Part shown: piece after piece, positions 18,369 through 27,159 of the stretch | How the letters are laid out: every line of letters begins with the position of its first letter | Position numbering within the stretch: the stretch's first letter is position 1 | Source of the DNA: Anaerolinea sp. | GTDB taxonomy: Bacteria; Chloroflexota; Anaerolineae; Anaerolineales; Anaerolineaceae | DNA: 64,000 nt | Direction of reading: 5' to 3' | Assembly (NCBI GenBank): GCA_020725865.1 | Contig: DYEC01000013.1 | Span: forward strand, 62,001 to 126,000 | Notes under the pieces: generated by a model | What the model saw: only the letters and a program-made list of their open reading frames with translations | What the model was told of the DNA's origin: nothing | The model's database searches: none | Made by a program: the position numbers and the translations under genes

Positions 18369-19700
18369 TTACATTACACTCATAACGATCCCAAAGATAT
18401 AGCCAGCAATCGTGCTCAACACAGCAACCCATGAGACGTAAATTACCGTCTTCTTGCGCCCCATCACTTTATTTAGCACCAGAATAGACTGTAAAGATAG
18501 TTCCGGATCAGCAAGTAAATAAGCTAGCAACGGTCCACGTGCCATACCAAGATCGACGAACATCTTTGCCACAGGCACTTCCACCAGTGTGGGAAAATAC
18601 ATAAACACACCGAACAAAACACCTACCAGATTTGCCCCAATTGTGTTCTGGCCAGCTACCGTGCGTACCCAAACTTCAGGAATAATTTGCTTAACAACAC
18701 CCGCTGCAAATACACCCACAATCAATAAGGGAAAAATCTGTTTAACGAACTTCCAGGTCTCCCAAATCCAGCCACTCAATTCGTCCTTACTAAAATAACG
18801 CCCTGCGACGATCGCAATAGTAATCAATAAGATCAATTCACCAATAAAACGTCCGTTCAAACCAATAATAATTGAGCCAACCTGCTCTTTGGGTGCAGCA
18901 ATTAAGATCGTAAACCCAACGATAGCAACTGCAACATACGTCCAGATGTTAAAACCCTCAAAAACGCGCTCAAACCCCTTCCACGCAGCCCAACCAATCA
19001 CCAGTAACATAACGATCAACAAAGCTCCCTGCAAAGTCAAATTAATAGACTGCAATATATTCGCAAAACCTTCAGAAAGCATAAATGGCAATCTGACACT
19101 GGCATATACATTGGTTAACAGTTCAACTTGCAAGGTTCCAACAATCAAAACAGCAATCAACAAGCCAAACAATGCCCATATAGCTGGTTTGACATTGGCT
19201 CGCTGATCAAAGGTGCCAATGGCAGCCATTTCATTTGCGCGGTCGGTCTCCTCTTGGCGAAAAATCCATGCCATCGTCAGCCCAATCACAATTCCAAAAG
19301 CAATTGAAAGGATCAAGCGAGCCGCGGCAATATCAAATCCAATTGCCGCTCCCGTGTATGTCAAGGCAAGTATATTGATTGCAGGTCCCACAAAGAGGAA
19401 TGTGATCGCAGGACCCAAACCAGCCCCACGTTTCCAGATGCCAGTAAATAATGGCAGAATCGTGCAAGAGCAAACTGCCAAGATAAATCCGCTTAGTGCT
19501 GACGCCGGATAGCTGACCCACCTTGAGGCTTTTGGGCCCAAAAAACGAGTGATTGATTTCTTCGGAATCATCGAACTCATAAACCCGGCAATAATGAACG
19601 CCGGAACCAGACACAATAAAACATGCGCAGCCAGATAATCAAGAAGACTGCTCCATCCAGCCCATAACAAGGTTGTAAGGTAACCAATAATGGATTGCAT
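18369..19700 (-). CDS. ArsP/SO_0444-type permease (DUF318)
   Basis: 443 aa, about ten to twelve TM helices in two halves. Characteristic cysteine motif CSCTILPLFTGIWKRGAGLGP in the first half, followed by FLFVGPAINILAL, as in the DUF318/UPF0718 permeases that include ArsP (trivalent organoarsenical efflux) and SO_0444-type metal exporters. Start taken at ATG 19700, with GAGG 7 nt upstream; an ATG at 19706 is too close to it. Downstream of the thioredoxin gene on the same strand. The degenerate operator at 19722-19741 suggests ArsR-type control. Substrate undetermined. Confidence 0.82.
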   Translation of the reverse strand: MQSIIGYLTTLLWAGWSSLLDYLAAHVLLCLVPAFIIAGFMSSMIPKKSITRFLGPKASRWVSYPASALSGFILAVCSCTILPLFTGIWKRGAGLGPAITFLFVGPAINILALTYTGAAIGFDIAAARLILSIAFGIVIGLTMAWIFRQEETDRANEMAAIGTFDQRANVKPAIWALFGLLIAVLIVGTLQVELLTNVYASVRLPFMLSEGFANILQSINLTLQGALLIVMLLVIGWAAWKGFERVFEGFNIWTYVAVAIVGFTILIAAPKEQVGSIIIGLNGRFIGELILLITIAIVAGRYFSKDELSGWIWETWKFVKQIFPLLIVGVFAAGVVKQIIPEVWVRTVAGQNTIGANLVGVLFGVFMYFPTLVEVPVAKMFVDLGMARGPLLAYLLADPELSLQSILVLNKVMGRKKTVIYVSWVAVLSTIAGYIFGIVMSVM

Positions 19701-19721
19701 TATCATGCCTCAAGAAAAGAA

Positions 19722-19741
19722 ATATTCGTGCTAATGAATAC
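19722..19741. promoter_or_regulatory. Degenerate second copy of the ArsR-type operator
   Basis: Matches the palindrome at 20076-20095 at 14 of 20 positions (ATATTCGT...ATGAATA), 22 nt upstream of the permease start. Could be a weaker secondary site; weak evidence. Confidence 0.3.
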
Positions 19742-19748
19742 AATGTTT

Positions 19749-19776
19749 CAAAAAGAAAGGGCTTGTAAACGCCCTT
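19749..19776 (-). terminator. Weak intercistronic terminator/attenuator
   Basis: Minus strand: 6-bp stem AAGGGC/GCCCTT with an 8-nt loop followed by TCTTTTT, between the thioredoxin and permease genes. May lower permease expression relative to the thioredoxin. Confidence 0.5.
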
Positions 19777-19788
19777 CATGAGTTGTAG

Positions 19789-20034
19789 TTATGACGCAGC
19801 TTCTTTCAGCCAAGCCTCAACTTCCGCTCTAGACGGTATTCTTCCATCAGATACTAATTTTTCATTGATAACCAAACCTGGAGTTGCCAGGATAGGATAT
19901 TTCATAATCTCATCTAATCCTGTTACTTTGATAAATTCTGCCTCAATTCCTATGGTCTCTGCCACTTCTTTAGTGAGCGCTTCCAATCGTTTGCAATTTG
20001 TACATCCACTGCCAAGGATTTTGATGCTCAACAT
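19789..20034 (-). CDS. Small thioredoxin (redox-active CxxC) of arsenic/metal cluster
   Basis: 81 aa. Thioredoxin fold with the N-terminal strand IKILGSGCTNCKRLE carrying CTNC, and cis-Pro in ATPGLVINEKLVSDG. This is the short TM0996-like type often encoded beside DUF318 permeases. Start taken at ATG 20034, since GAGGAGGCG lies just before it; an in-frame ATG at 20052 overlaps that Shine-Dalgarno. The promoter and a perfect palindrome lie 40-70 nt upstream. First gene of the thioredoxin-permease unit. Confidence 0.85.
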   Translation of the reverse strand: MLSIKILGSGCTNCKRLEALTKEVAETIGIEAEFIKVTGLDEIMKYPILATPGLVINEKLVSDGRIPSRAEVEAWLKEAAS

Positions 20035-20075
20035 ATATACGCGCCTCCTCATTGTTCTTTCTTCAAAGTCATAAT

Positions 20076-20095
20076 ATATTCGTAATTACGAATAT
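20076..20095. promoter_or_regulatory. Perfect 20-bp palindrome, probable ArsR operator
   Basis: ATATTCGTAA/TTACGAATAT, perfect dyad directly downstream of the extended -10 box (20097-20105) and covering the predicted start site. The ATTCG...CGAAT form is like ArsR/SmtB operators. The nearby ArsR gene is broken, so control may be lost or exerted in trans. Confidence 0.7.
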
Positions 20096-20096
20096 T

Positions 20097-20105
20097 ATTT
20101 TACCA
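20097..20105 (-). promoter_or_regulatory. Extended -10 element of the thioredoxin-permease unit
   Basis: TGGTAAAAT on the minus strand, immediately upstream of the 20-bp palindrome. Confidence 0.5.
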
Positions 20106-20254
20106 TGTATCTCAAGAGAAATAGCCAAGTGCCATTACCTTTTTGCGGTAATCCTCATCTCGCGTTTCTTTATCCGGTAGTTTCTATGAGGGATAATCAA
20201 TATGCTTCCTGGTGCTTTTGAAGATTCTTGCGTGAAGATTTTTACGTCTTGATA
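20106..20254. other. Intergenic stretch, nothing recognised
   Basis: Between the thioredoxin promoter and the APC promoter. No gene, RNA or repeat recognised. Confidence 0.4.
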
Positions 20255-20283
20255 TTGACAGAATAGCGATTCTTGCTTATTCT
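20255..20283 (+). promoter_or_regulatory. Sigma70-type promoter of the APC transporter gene
   Basis: TTGACA at 20255-20260, 17-bp spacer, TATTCT at 20278-20283. Leader of about 130 nt; no riboswitch class recognised in it. Confidence 0.8.
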
Positions 20284-20420
20284 TTGAACCTCATTACCAC
20301 GGGTAAAAAATCAGCTGAGCAAATTATATATATTGCTCCTAACCTAATATGTGGTAACTCCCGCTCGTATTCGTTGAGGTCTGGACAGCCAATCATTTTG
20401 CTTTTGGAGGAAAGAAAGAC

Positions 20421-22091
20421 ATGGCGATTGCAGAAAAAGGGATTGAGATTCAAAAGGAAACTAAAAAGCTCAAGCGGGAGCTTACCTTGCTGCCACTGTT
20501 TGGATTAATTTACTTCACTGTTTGCGGCGGGGCATTTGGCATCGAGCCATTAATCGGATATTCGGGTCCAGGCCTGGCACTTTTATTGATAGCCATCACA
20601 CCAATAATTTTTAGTATCCCTAATATGCTGATGGTACAGGAACTTAATAGCATGATGCCAGCCGAAGGCGGATATTATCACTGGGTTAAGCGCGCTTTTG
20701 GGCCTTTTGCAGGGTTCATGGCTGGTTGGAATAACTGGGTAGTCTCATGGCTAGACGTTGCCATTTACCCGGTCTTCGCCGCGTTTTATCTGGCTTACTT
20801 TATACCTCCGCTGGATAGTGGTGCCACCATATTTGGGACATATGTTTCAGGCGACTTCCTGCGCTGGTTGGTTTCCGCGATTATTATTTGGGCAATCAGT
20901 CTATTGCAAATTCGCGGCGCCAGGCTTTCCGGATTATTCACCAACTGGCTGGGGGTTTTTATGATTACCCCTCTGATTTTCCTTTCAGTTGCCGGTTTTG
21001 TTCAATGGATACACAGCGGTGTTACGGCGAATTTGCCATTTTTACCAGAAGGAAAAACACTTTTGGGGGCTTTCAGTACTGGGCTATTCGTTGTCATGTG
21101 GAACTACATGGGATGGGAATTACCTGCAGTTGCTGGTGATGAGATTGTCAACCCTAAGAAAACCTACCCGCGCGCGATGGCACTGACACTCATTGCTGCA
21201 ATTGCCACTTATGCATTACCGGTCACTGCCGGATTGTTCGGCGGCGCCGGGGCAGAGGGACGCTGGCAACTTTGGGGCATTGAAACCAGTAATGAGAAGC
21301 TCGGCATTGCTGCTGAATTTATAGATGAAGAAACGCTCCAGGTCGCTATTGAGGAAGCCGCCCAAGCTAAAAATATGCCGGTGGAGCAGGTTACCCTAGA
21401 TGATTTGTCGCATCCTGAAGTATTGGCTGTGAAATCACAACTGGAAAATTGGGGGGTTGATCCCATTGCAGGCACCGGATGGGAATTTCCACAAATTGCT
21501 CACGTAGTGGGACAAGCCTTAGGTAGTGAAGGACTGGCACGCTTATTAGGTACATTGGTAACCATTGCCGCAGTACTGAGCATGGTGGGGCTTTTCGTGG
21601 GTAACAGCCTGGGGGGCAGCCGCGTACCTTTTGCACTTGCGGAAGACGGAATGTTCCCCAGTTTTTTGGTAAAAGTTCACAACCGATACGGTACTCCTTG
21701 GGTGGCTATTGTCGTTGTTGGGATAATTTTTACCATCTTCTCGTGGCAGGCATTTTCTTTTCTGGTTGTCGCAGATGTTTTCCTGCAAACTCTTGTGATA
21801 CTTGCTGAATTTGCCGCTTTATGGAAATTGCGTTTCACCGATCCAGGTCGGCCTCGCCAGAAGGTTCCCGGTGGTATCCCCGGTCTTGTACTGATCACAT
21901 TAGGCCCGGTTATCATCATCTCACTGGCAATTTATAGCCAGTATGTAGAAGAAGGTTTTAAATCCATTGGCTGGGCACTGGCATTTATGGCATTGGGCGC
22001 GATCCTTTACTTGCCCATTCGCCGCTACATCAAGCCTGGCGTCCCGGATGTTGATCCATACCGGCTTGAGGAGATAGATAGCAGTAACTAA
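20421..22091 (+). CDS. APC-family amino acid permease with large hydrophilic insert
   Basis: 556 aa, about 12 TM helices. N-terminal TM1 region VCGGAFGIEPLIGYSGPG matches the unwound substrate-binding helix of APC amino acid/polyamine transporters; ELNSMMPAEGGYYHWVKRAFGP follows TM2. Between middle helices (about residues 275-360) is an unusual insert rich in Glu, Gln and Asp, e.g. DEETLQVAIEEAAQAKN and TLDDLSHPEV, not normal for this family. ATG 20421 follows TTTGGAGGAAAGAAAGAC. Own promoter 130 nt upstream, bidirectional terminator after it. Substrate unknown. Confidence 0.85.
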   Translation: MAIAEKGIEIQKETKKLKRELTLLPLFGLIYFTVCGGAFGIEPLIGYSGPGLALLLIAITPIIFSIPNMLMVQELNSMMPAEGGYYHWVKRAFGPFAGFMAGWNNWVVSWLDVAIYPVFAAFYLAYFIPPLDSGATIFGTYVSGDFLRWLVSAIIIWAISLLQIRGARLSGLFTNWLGVFMITPLIFLSVAGFVQWIHSGVTANLPFLPEGKTLLGAFSTGLFVVMWNYMGWELPAVAGDEIVNPKKTYPRAMALTLIAAIATYALPVTAGLFGGAGAEGRWQLWGIETSNEKLGIAAEFIDEETLQVAIEEAAQAKNMPVEQVTLDDLSHPEVLAVKSQLENWGVDPIAGTGWEFPQIAHVVGQALGSEGLARLLGTLVTIAAVLSMVGLFVGNSLGGSRVPFALAEDGMFPSFLVKVHNRYGTPWVAIVVVGIIFTIFSWQAFSFLVVADVFLQTLVILAEFAALWKLRFTDPGRPRQKVPGGIPGLVLITLGPVIIISLAIYSQYVEEGFKSIGWALAFMALGAILYLPIRRYIKPGVPDVDPYRLEEIDSSN

Positions 22092-22107
22092 ATGCTCGCG
22101 TTCATTC

Positions 22108-22148
22108 TTTTGAGCTGAAAACTGCTAGAGAAGTTTTCAGCTCTTTTT
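22108..22148. terminator. Bidirectional terminator between APC and MocR genes
   Basis: 12-bp perfect stem GAGCTGAAAACT / AGTTTTCAGCTC (22112-22123 with 22132-22143) followed by TTTTT on plus and a short T-rich run on minus. Overlaps the 3' end of the MocR gene (stop at 22137). Confidence 0.8.
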
Positions 22149-23624
22149 ATTCATCCCCTGTAATCTGGCAACTGCTTTCGCCAGCCGGCGGATACCCAGA
22201 TCAATTTCAGCAGGCGTAGCTTGAGAAAAAGTCAACCGCATAAAAGGCGACTTTTCCTTATTCATTGAGAATGCTGACCCAACGGCGAACGTCACCCCCT
22301 CTTGCCACGCAAGTGGATACAAATCCTCAGAAAAAATTCCCCCTGGCAGTTGCGCCCAGAGAAAGATTCCTCCTTGCGGCAATTCAAACCGGACTTCCGG
22401 CAAATAAGTACGCAGGGCTTCTGCTAATGCATCCCGGCGGCGGCGATATGCGTGACAGGCACGGCGAAGATGTGCCTGATAACGTCCAACCGTTATATAG
22501 GCTTCCAATGCCCTTTGTGTTAATGTAGAGGTAGCAAGATCACTGATTTTCTTGAAAAACATTAGTTGCTGAAAAACGGGGCCTTGGGCCAGCACGTAAC
22601 CCACCCTCAAACCCGGCATCAGCATCTTGGAAAATGTTCCGATTAACAAAACATTTCCATCGGCATCTAATGCCTTCAAGGCAGGTTGAGCTCGCCCATC
22701 ATAACGCAAATCGCCGACAAAGTCATCTTCCAATATCGGGATGTTATAACGAGCAGATAGCACTACCAATAAACGCCGTCGCTGCCCGCTCATGCAAACA
22801 CCGGTTGGATTTTGAAAATTGGGTATTGTATAAATCATGCGCGGGTGATAAGCACGCATAATTTCTTCTAACTGTTCAACCGCCATCCCGCGGCTGTCCA
22901 CCGGTATACCAATCACCTTAAGACCATAGGTGCGAAAGAAATCCAGTGCACTGGCATAAGTTGGGTCTTCGACAATTACCACGTCGCCCGGGCGCGTCAA
23001 AACCTGCGTTACCAATGCAATACCCTGTTGCGAACCCGAAGTAATCAACAAATTCTCGGGACGTGCCGGGATACCCTGACTGCTCAAGATTTGGGCAATT
23101 GTATGACGCAATGGCAGATAACCTGCCCCATCACCATATTCAAAAGCTCGAATGCCATCTCGCCTTAAGATGGATCGAAAAACCTTGCGAAAATCCTCCA
23201 CCGGAAACAATCTGCTGTCTGGAAGCCCACCAGCTAAAGATACCAAATCCTTTCGCTCAGCTATATATATGCCGGATTCAAATACGGGCTGATCAGAAAT
23301 ATCACGCCTGGGAAGAAGTTCATATTGCCAGACCGGCCATTCAGCTGGCATGCTTGCCCCCACCGATGGTTTATCCGGCAATGTCAACGATGGAGAGACA
23401 TATGTACCACTCCCGCGCCGGCTATACACTAACCCATCAGCTTCCAATTCATCATAGGCAGTCTCAACCGTTATTCGGTTAACACCCAAATCATGTGCCA
23501 GTTGGCGAGAAGACGGTAAGCGAGTATCCGGCGGCAATATACCCGATAATATATTTTCTTTCAAAAAGTCTTCTATTTGCTTGTATAACGGAATGGAACT
23601 GTCTCGGTCAAGAGGGATGCGCAT
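22137..23624 (-). CDS. MocR/GabR-type regulator (GntR HTH + aminotransferase domain)
   Basis: 495 aa. N-terminal GntR winged helix (about 8-75: IPLYKQIEDFLKENILSG, LPSSRQLAHDLGVNRITVETAYDEL, GLVYSRRGSGTYV) and a fold-type I aminotransferase domain with NPTG (NFQNPTGVC) and the PLP Lys in GTFSKMLMPGLRVGY. Such proteins are PLP-sensing regulators, commonly of vitamin B6, GABA or taurine genes. Start taken at ATG 23624, 8 nt after GGAG; the in-frame ATG at 23663 lacks a Shine-Dalgarno. Target unknown; the APC transporter is convergent. Confidence 0.85.
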   Translation of the reverse strand: MRIPLDRDSSIPLYKQIEDFLKENILSGILPPDTRLPSSRQLAHDLGVNRITVETAYDELEADGLVYSRRGSGTYVSPSLTLPDKPSVGASMPAEWPVWQYELLPRRDISDQPVFESGIYIAERKDLVSLAGGLPDSRLFPVEDFRKVFRSILRRDGIRAFEYGDGAGYLPLRHTIAQILSSQGIPARPENLLITSGSQQGIALVTQVLTRPGDVVIVEDPTYASALDFFRTYGLKVIGIPVDSRGMAVEQLEEIMRAYHPRMIYTIPNFQNPTGVCMSGQRRRLLVVLSARYNIPILEDDFVGDLRYDGRAQPALKALDADGNVLLIGTFSKMLMPGLRVGYVLAQGPVFQQLMFFKKISDLATSTLTQRALEAYITVGRYQAHLRRACHAYRRRRDALAEALRTYLPEVRFELPQGGIFLWAQLPGGIFSEDLYPLAWQEGVTFAVGSAFSMNKEKSPFMRLTFSQATPAEIDLGIRRLAKAVARLQGMNKKS

Positions 23625-23680
23625 CAGACTCACTCCAAGTCTTTTATTAGCTTGTATGCTCAATTTATCACAAGATTATC

Positions 23681-23710
23681 ATTATCAAAAATACCACTTC
23701 AATTATGCAA
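23681..23710 (-). promoter_or_regulatory. Promoter of the MocR gene
   Basis: Minus strand TTGCAT (23710-23705), 18-bp spacer, GATAAT (23686-23681). A perfect 10-bp palindrome CACTTAAGTG at 23721-23730, just upstream of the -35, could be an autoregulatory site. Confidence 0.55.
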
Positions 23711-23825
23711 CATATATGAACACTTAAGTGGACTATATAGAGATTTTAAAAATTGATTCTTATAATACATCCAATTTGATTGTATCATGATAAAGCCGAC
23801 TGATTCACAGTAAAGGAGATTTCTT

Positions 23826-24050
23826 ATGTTTGACTAGCAGGTATGCCGGATCATCCATCAGGAAAAATATGAGAACATGATGCACGAAGTCAATCTTTGA
23901 CATCAATACCGGAAGCAATCAGCCCTATTTCTGACCATGTACGCTTGTACTTGCAATGGCTGTGCCGGTTAGCAACTCAACTCATCAAACTGGGTACACT
24001 GCTGATCCAGCGGCAAAGACAAATAAAGCTCTGTATTACAGAGCAATTGT
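23826..24050 (+). pseudogene. Decayed small gene (MFD-stop-QVCRIIHQEKYENMM...)
   Basis: AAGGAG at 23813-23818 and ATG 23826 open a frame that reads MFD, TAG at 23835, then QVCRIIHQEKYENMMHEVNL to TGA at 23898. One frame over, DHVRLYLQWLCRLATQLIK then LGTLLIQRQRQ follows. A good ribosome site before a 3-codon frame, plus helical amphipathic sequence split by a stop and a frame change, suggests a broken gene for a short basic protein (about 70-80 aa). The ancestral family is a guess. Confidence 0.4.
24028..24044. promoter_or_regulatory. 17-bp palindrome upstream of the sortase fusion gene
   Basis: GCTCTGTA-T-TACAGAGC, perfect dyad with a one-base centre, about 140 nt upstream of the 24186 gene. 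Likely an operator; the loop is too short for a hairpin terminator. Confidence 0.4.
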
Positions 24051-24185
24051 GGATTTGTCATCTAATCGAAAAGACTGCTTAACAATTATTTCTGTGCTAT
24101 GATTAATATGCTATCCCGCATGGGATGGCAACAGTGAGGAAAAATTTCTTATTACAAAATCAATTTTTTGCGGGATCATCGTAGA

Positions 24186-26171
24186 ATGCACAAACGAAAA
24201 GGTATTGTTGCTTCTTCTCTCCAAATGCCGCCCTTCGCTGCCGCGGTTCTTCTTTTGTCTCCATTATTCCTTTTGTTTTTCCGGCCATTTCCTGCGATTA
24301 AAAATCTCACGAGCCGCCCTGAAGACATCCGTGTAACAGCCACCCGCGTGGCAGATATCTTACCCGGTTCGGGAGGATCTTACCCGGGTGATTTTGCCGC
24401 AATTGGCGATACCCTGTTCTTCCGCGCCAATGATGGCACACACGGGTATGAGTTATGGAAAACATCCTCGCCTTATGATGCGGCACATACCAAACTGGTA
24501 GCAGATATTCGGCCTGGTAGTGATAGTTCCTTTCCAGAAGAATTATCCGTTATCGACGATGTACTATTCTTCCGTGCCGATAACGGCATCAGCGGCCAAG
24601 AGCTTTGGAAATGCGAACCACCTTATGAACGTGCTTATCAGGTAGCCGACATAAACCCTGGCGCCAATGATGCATCACCAACAGAGTTTCTCAAAATCGG
24701 CAATACATTATTTTTCCAGGCAGATGGTGGGAATGGAGCTGAACTTTGGAAAACTTTTCCGCCTTACAATACCGCCGTACAGGTTGCTGACATCTGGCCT
24801 GGACCAGGTAGTTCCTCGCCGCGCCACTTAACTTCAATTGGCTGGATTTTGTTTTTCAGCGCTGATGACAGCTCTGGCCGTGAACTCTGGAAAAGCGAAC
24901 CGCCCTATGATTTCACTTCAACCGTGCGAGTAAAGGACATTTTTCTTGGTGGTTCAGCCGACCCTGATGAACTCCTGCGCGTCGGTACAACTCTATTTTT
25001 CACCGCTTATGATGAGGCTGGAAAGCGAGAAATCTGGCGCACAAACCCACCTTATGATCAATATAGCACTGAACGGGCAAACGAAATTAAGACAATGTAT
25101 CCTACCCTCGCTACCGATCTGGCAGCAATAGGTGAAACCGTATTTTTCACTGGCACGCTTAGCCTGAGTGGGTTTGAGTTACGCAAGATTGTTCCGCCAT
25201 ACACCAGCACACAGATTAGCGGCGTGATGGATATCTACGAGGGCTTTACTGGTCCTTTCCCCAACAGTTCCTTCCCCGCCGATAAAACTCCCGTAGGTTC
25301 CACGCTGTTCTTCACTGCCAATGACGGCTTACACGGCATTGAGCTTTGGGGTAGTGTTCCACCCTACACCAGTGCTTTTCTGGCAAAGGACATCAATCAT
25401 GGTTCAGCAAGCTCTGCCCCGCGTGAGCTAACACCCATTGGTACATCATTATATTTTACAGCCGTTGATTCGAATGGACGCCAGATCTGGCGTACTTCTC
25501 CGCCTTACGATGAAAACAGCGTAGTTCGCGTTACAGACTTCAACCTTCCATCTACCAGCTCAGAACCCAATCGCTTGTTTGCCTTGGGACGCACATTATT
25601 CTTTACCGTCAGTGATGAATATGGTAATGAGTTATGGAAGATGGAAGCTGACTCGCCGGCGCTGCCTGCTACTGGCTTTGCCCCAGGAAAAATCACCCGA
25701 CTGGCTCCGCCGCCCCGTGAAGACATGTACACTCTTGTATCGGACATGCAGCTTGCCATTCCAGCGCTGGGTGTTCGGGTACCGCTGGTTGGCGTACCAG
25801 TCAGCGACACGGGCTGGGACGTGGCATGGCTGGGACAACAAGCTGGTTACCTGATAGACACAGCATTTCCTACTTTTCCCGGGAATACGGTTATCGCTGC
25901 ACATGCCTATCTGCCAGACGGCAACCCAGGTCCTTTTGCCAATCTCCAGCGTTTACGGTGGGGAGACCAGATCAATATCTACGCTTGGGGACGAATCTAC
26001 ACTTATGAAGTACGGGAATCGAGACGCATTGCGCCCGAGGATACCAGTGTAATGAAGCATGAAGAATATTCCTGGTTGACGCTGATCACCTGTCAGGGGT
26101 TCGACGAGGAATCGGGAAGTTATCGTTGGCGATATGTGGTTCGGGCAGTATTGACACAGGTCACAAATTAA
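24186..26171 (+). CDS. ELW-repeat surface protein with LPATG motif fused to a sortase domain
   Basis: 661 aa from ATG 24186. Basic N-terminus, then one TM/signal segment (about 15-35), then about nine repeats of roughly 48 residues with ELWK.xPPY and DTLFFRANDG-type strands (ELWxxDGT-like, probably beta-propeller). Next is LPATGFAPG (about 493-501), a sortase sorting-type pentapeptide, then a C-terminal sortase domain: IPALGVRVPLVGVP, catalytic His in NTVIAAHAY (about 573), GPFANLQRLRWGDQI, catalytic Cys in LTLITCQGF (about 636), Arg in YRWRYVVRA. So motif and enzyme lie in one chain. Extracytoplasmic. Start uncertain: TTG 24168 is an in-frame alternative; no good Shine-Dalgarno. Confidence 0.8.
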   Translation: MHKRKGIVASSLQMPPFAAAVLLLSPLFLLFFRPFPAIKNLTSRPEDIRVTATRVADILPGSGGSYPGDFAAIGDTLFFRANDGTHGYELWKTSSPYDAAHTKLVADIRPGSDSSFPEELSVIDDVLFFRADNGISGQELWKCEPPYERAYQVADINPGANDASPTEFLKIGNTLFFQADGGNGAELWKTFPPYNTAVQVADIWPGPGSSSPRHLTSIGWILFFSADDSSGRELWKSEPPYDFTSTVRVKDIFLGGSADPDELLRVGTTLFFTAYDEAGKREIWRTNPPYDQYSTERANEIKTMYPTLATDLAAIGETVFFTGTLSLSGFELRKIVPPYTSTQISGVMDIYEGFTGPFPNSSFPADKTPVGSTLFFTANDGLHGIELWGSVPPYTSAFLAKDINHGSASSAPRELTPIGTSLYFTAVDSNGRQIWRTSPPYDENSVVRVTDFNLPSTSSEPNRLFALGRTLFFTVSDEYGNELWKMEADSPALPATGFAPGKITRLAPPPREDMYTLVSDMQLAIPALGVRVPLVGVPVSDTGWDVAWLGQQAGYLIDTAFPTFPGNTVIAAHAYLPDGNPGPFANLQRLRWGDQINIYAWGRIYTYEVRESRRIAPEDTSVMKHEEYSWLTLITCQGFDEESGSYRWRYVVRAVLTQVTN

Positions 26172-26262
26172 AGCCTCAAAACCACAAATCTATGCCCTCC
26201 GCGGGATAAGGTATAATTCCTCAGATTTACCAGAGACTGACACAGGAGCACAATTCGGAAAA

Positions 26263-27159
26263 ATGGGTGAATTTGCCGCGCTGCTAACCGCCTTTTGCTG
26301 GGCAGGCAGCTCTTTATTTTTTACAACTTCTAGTCGTGTCCTGGGCGCGTTGAATACTAACCGCGTTCGTTTGCTTTTTGCTGTTCTATTTTTATCTACA
26401 ACGCATTTTCTTCTTAAAGGTTCACTATTACCTCTTGAAGCTGGGGCAGAACGCTGGTTCTGGTTGGGCTTATCGGGTATCATCGGACTAATTTTGGGTG
26501 ATGCATTTCTATTTCAATCATTTGTGCTAATTGGAACAAGAATCGCTACGCTGATTATGGCGGGAGTCCCCGTAATCAGCACCTTGATCGCCTGGATTTT
26601 TCTGGGAGAAGTTTTGAGTATCGTTAAGATTTTGGGGATCAGCATCACAGTTACAGGTATTGCGTTGGTGGTTTTGGAACAATCTAACGGTAACAGCAAG
26701 CCGAAAGATCGTCGAGGTTTCCTGCTAGGTATTCTGGCAGGAATTGGAGGCGCTACAGGGCAGGCAATTGGACTGGTGCTGGCGAAACGGGGAATGGCGG
26801 GAAATTATCCAGCACTCTCCTCAGTGGTCATCCGAATGATTACAGCCATGACTGTGTTATGGTTGGTAACCCTTTTTTCTGGTCAGTTTCGTAAAGTCCT
26901 ACAACAAATTTACCAGAATCGCCAAGCACTGAAATTTGTCGCGGGTGGAAGCATTATCGGACCGGTCATCGGAGTTTGGCTTTCTCTAGTATCCATTCAG
27001 GCAACATTTGTAGGTGTTGCCTCAACCCTGATGGCACTTACGCCCGTCATATTGCTCCCTGTCGCCAAATGGGGGTACAAAGAAAATCTCAGTAGCCGCG
27101 CTGTAGCAGGTACTTTGATATCAATTATCGGCGTCGCCGTAATTTTTATCGTTCCATAA
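26263..27159 (+). CDS. EamA/DMT-family transporter
   Basis: 298 aa, about ten TM helices in two EamA repeats; [21 protein letters not shown] and [14 protein letters not shown] mark the first, [17 protein letters not shown] the second. Substrate unknown. A TATAAT box lies at about 26213. Overlaps the convergent PIG-L gene by 14 nt at the 3' end. Not closely similar to the EamA gene at 6691. Confidence 0.85.
   Translation: MGEFAALLTAFCWAGSSLFFTTSSRVLGALNTNRVRLLFAVLFLSTTHFLLKGSLLPLEAGAERWFWLGLSGIIGLILGDAFLFQSFVLIGTRIATLIMAGVPVISTLIAWIFLGEVLSIVKILGISITVTGIALVVLEQSNGNSKPKDRRGFLLGILAGIGGATGQAIGLVLAKRGMAGNYPALSSVVIRMITAMTVLWLVTLFSGQFRKVLQQIYQNRQALKFVAGGSIIGPVIGVWLSLVSIQATFVGVASTLMALTPVILLPVAKWGYKENLSSRAVAGTLISIIGVAVIFIVP

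Noticed and set aside
24028-24044. Palindrome considered as a terminator
   Set aside because: One-base centre cannot form a hairpin loop and no U-run follows on plus; kept as operator candidate.
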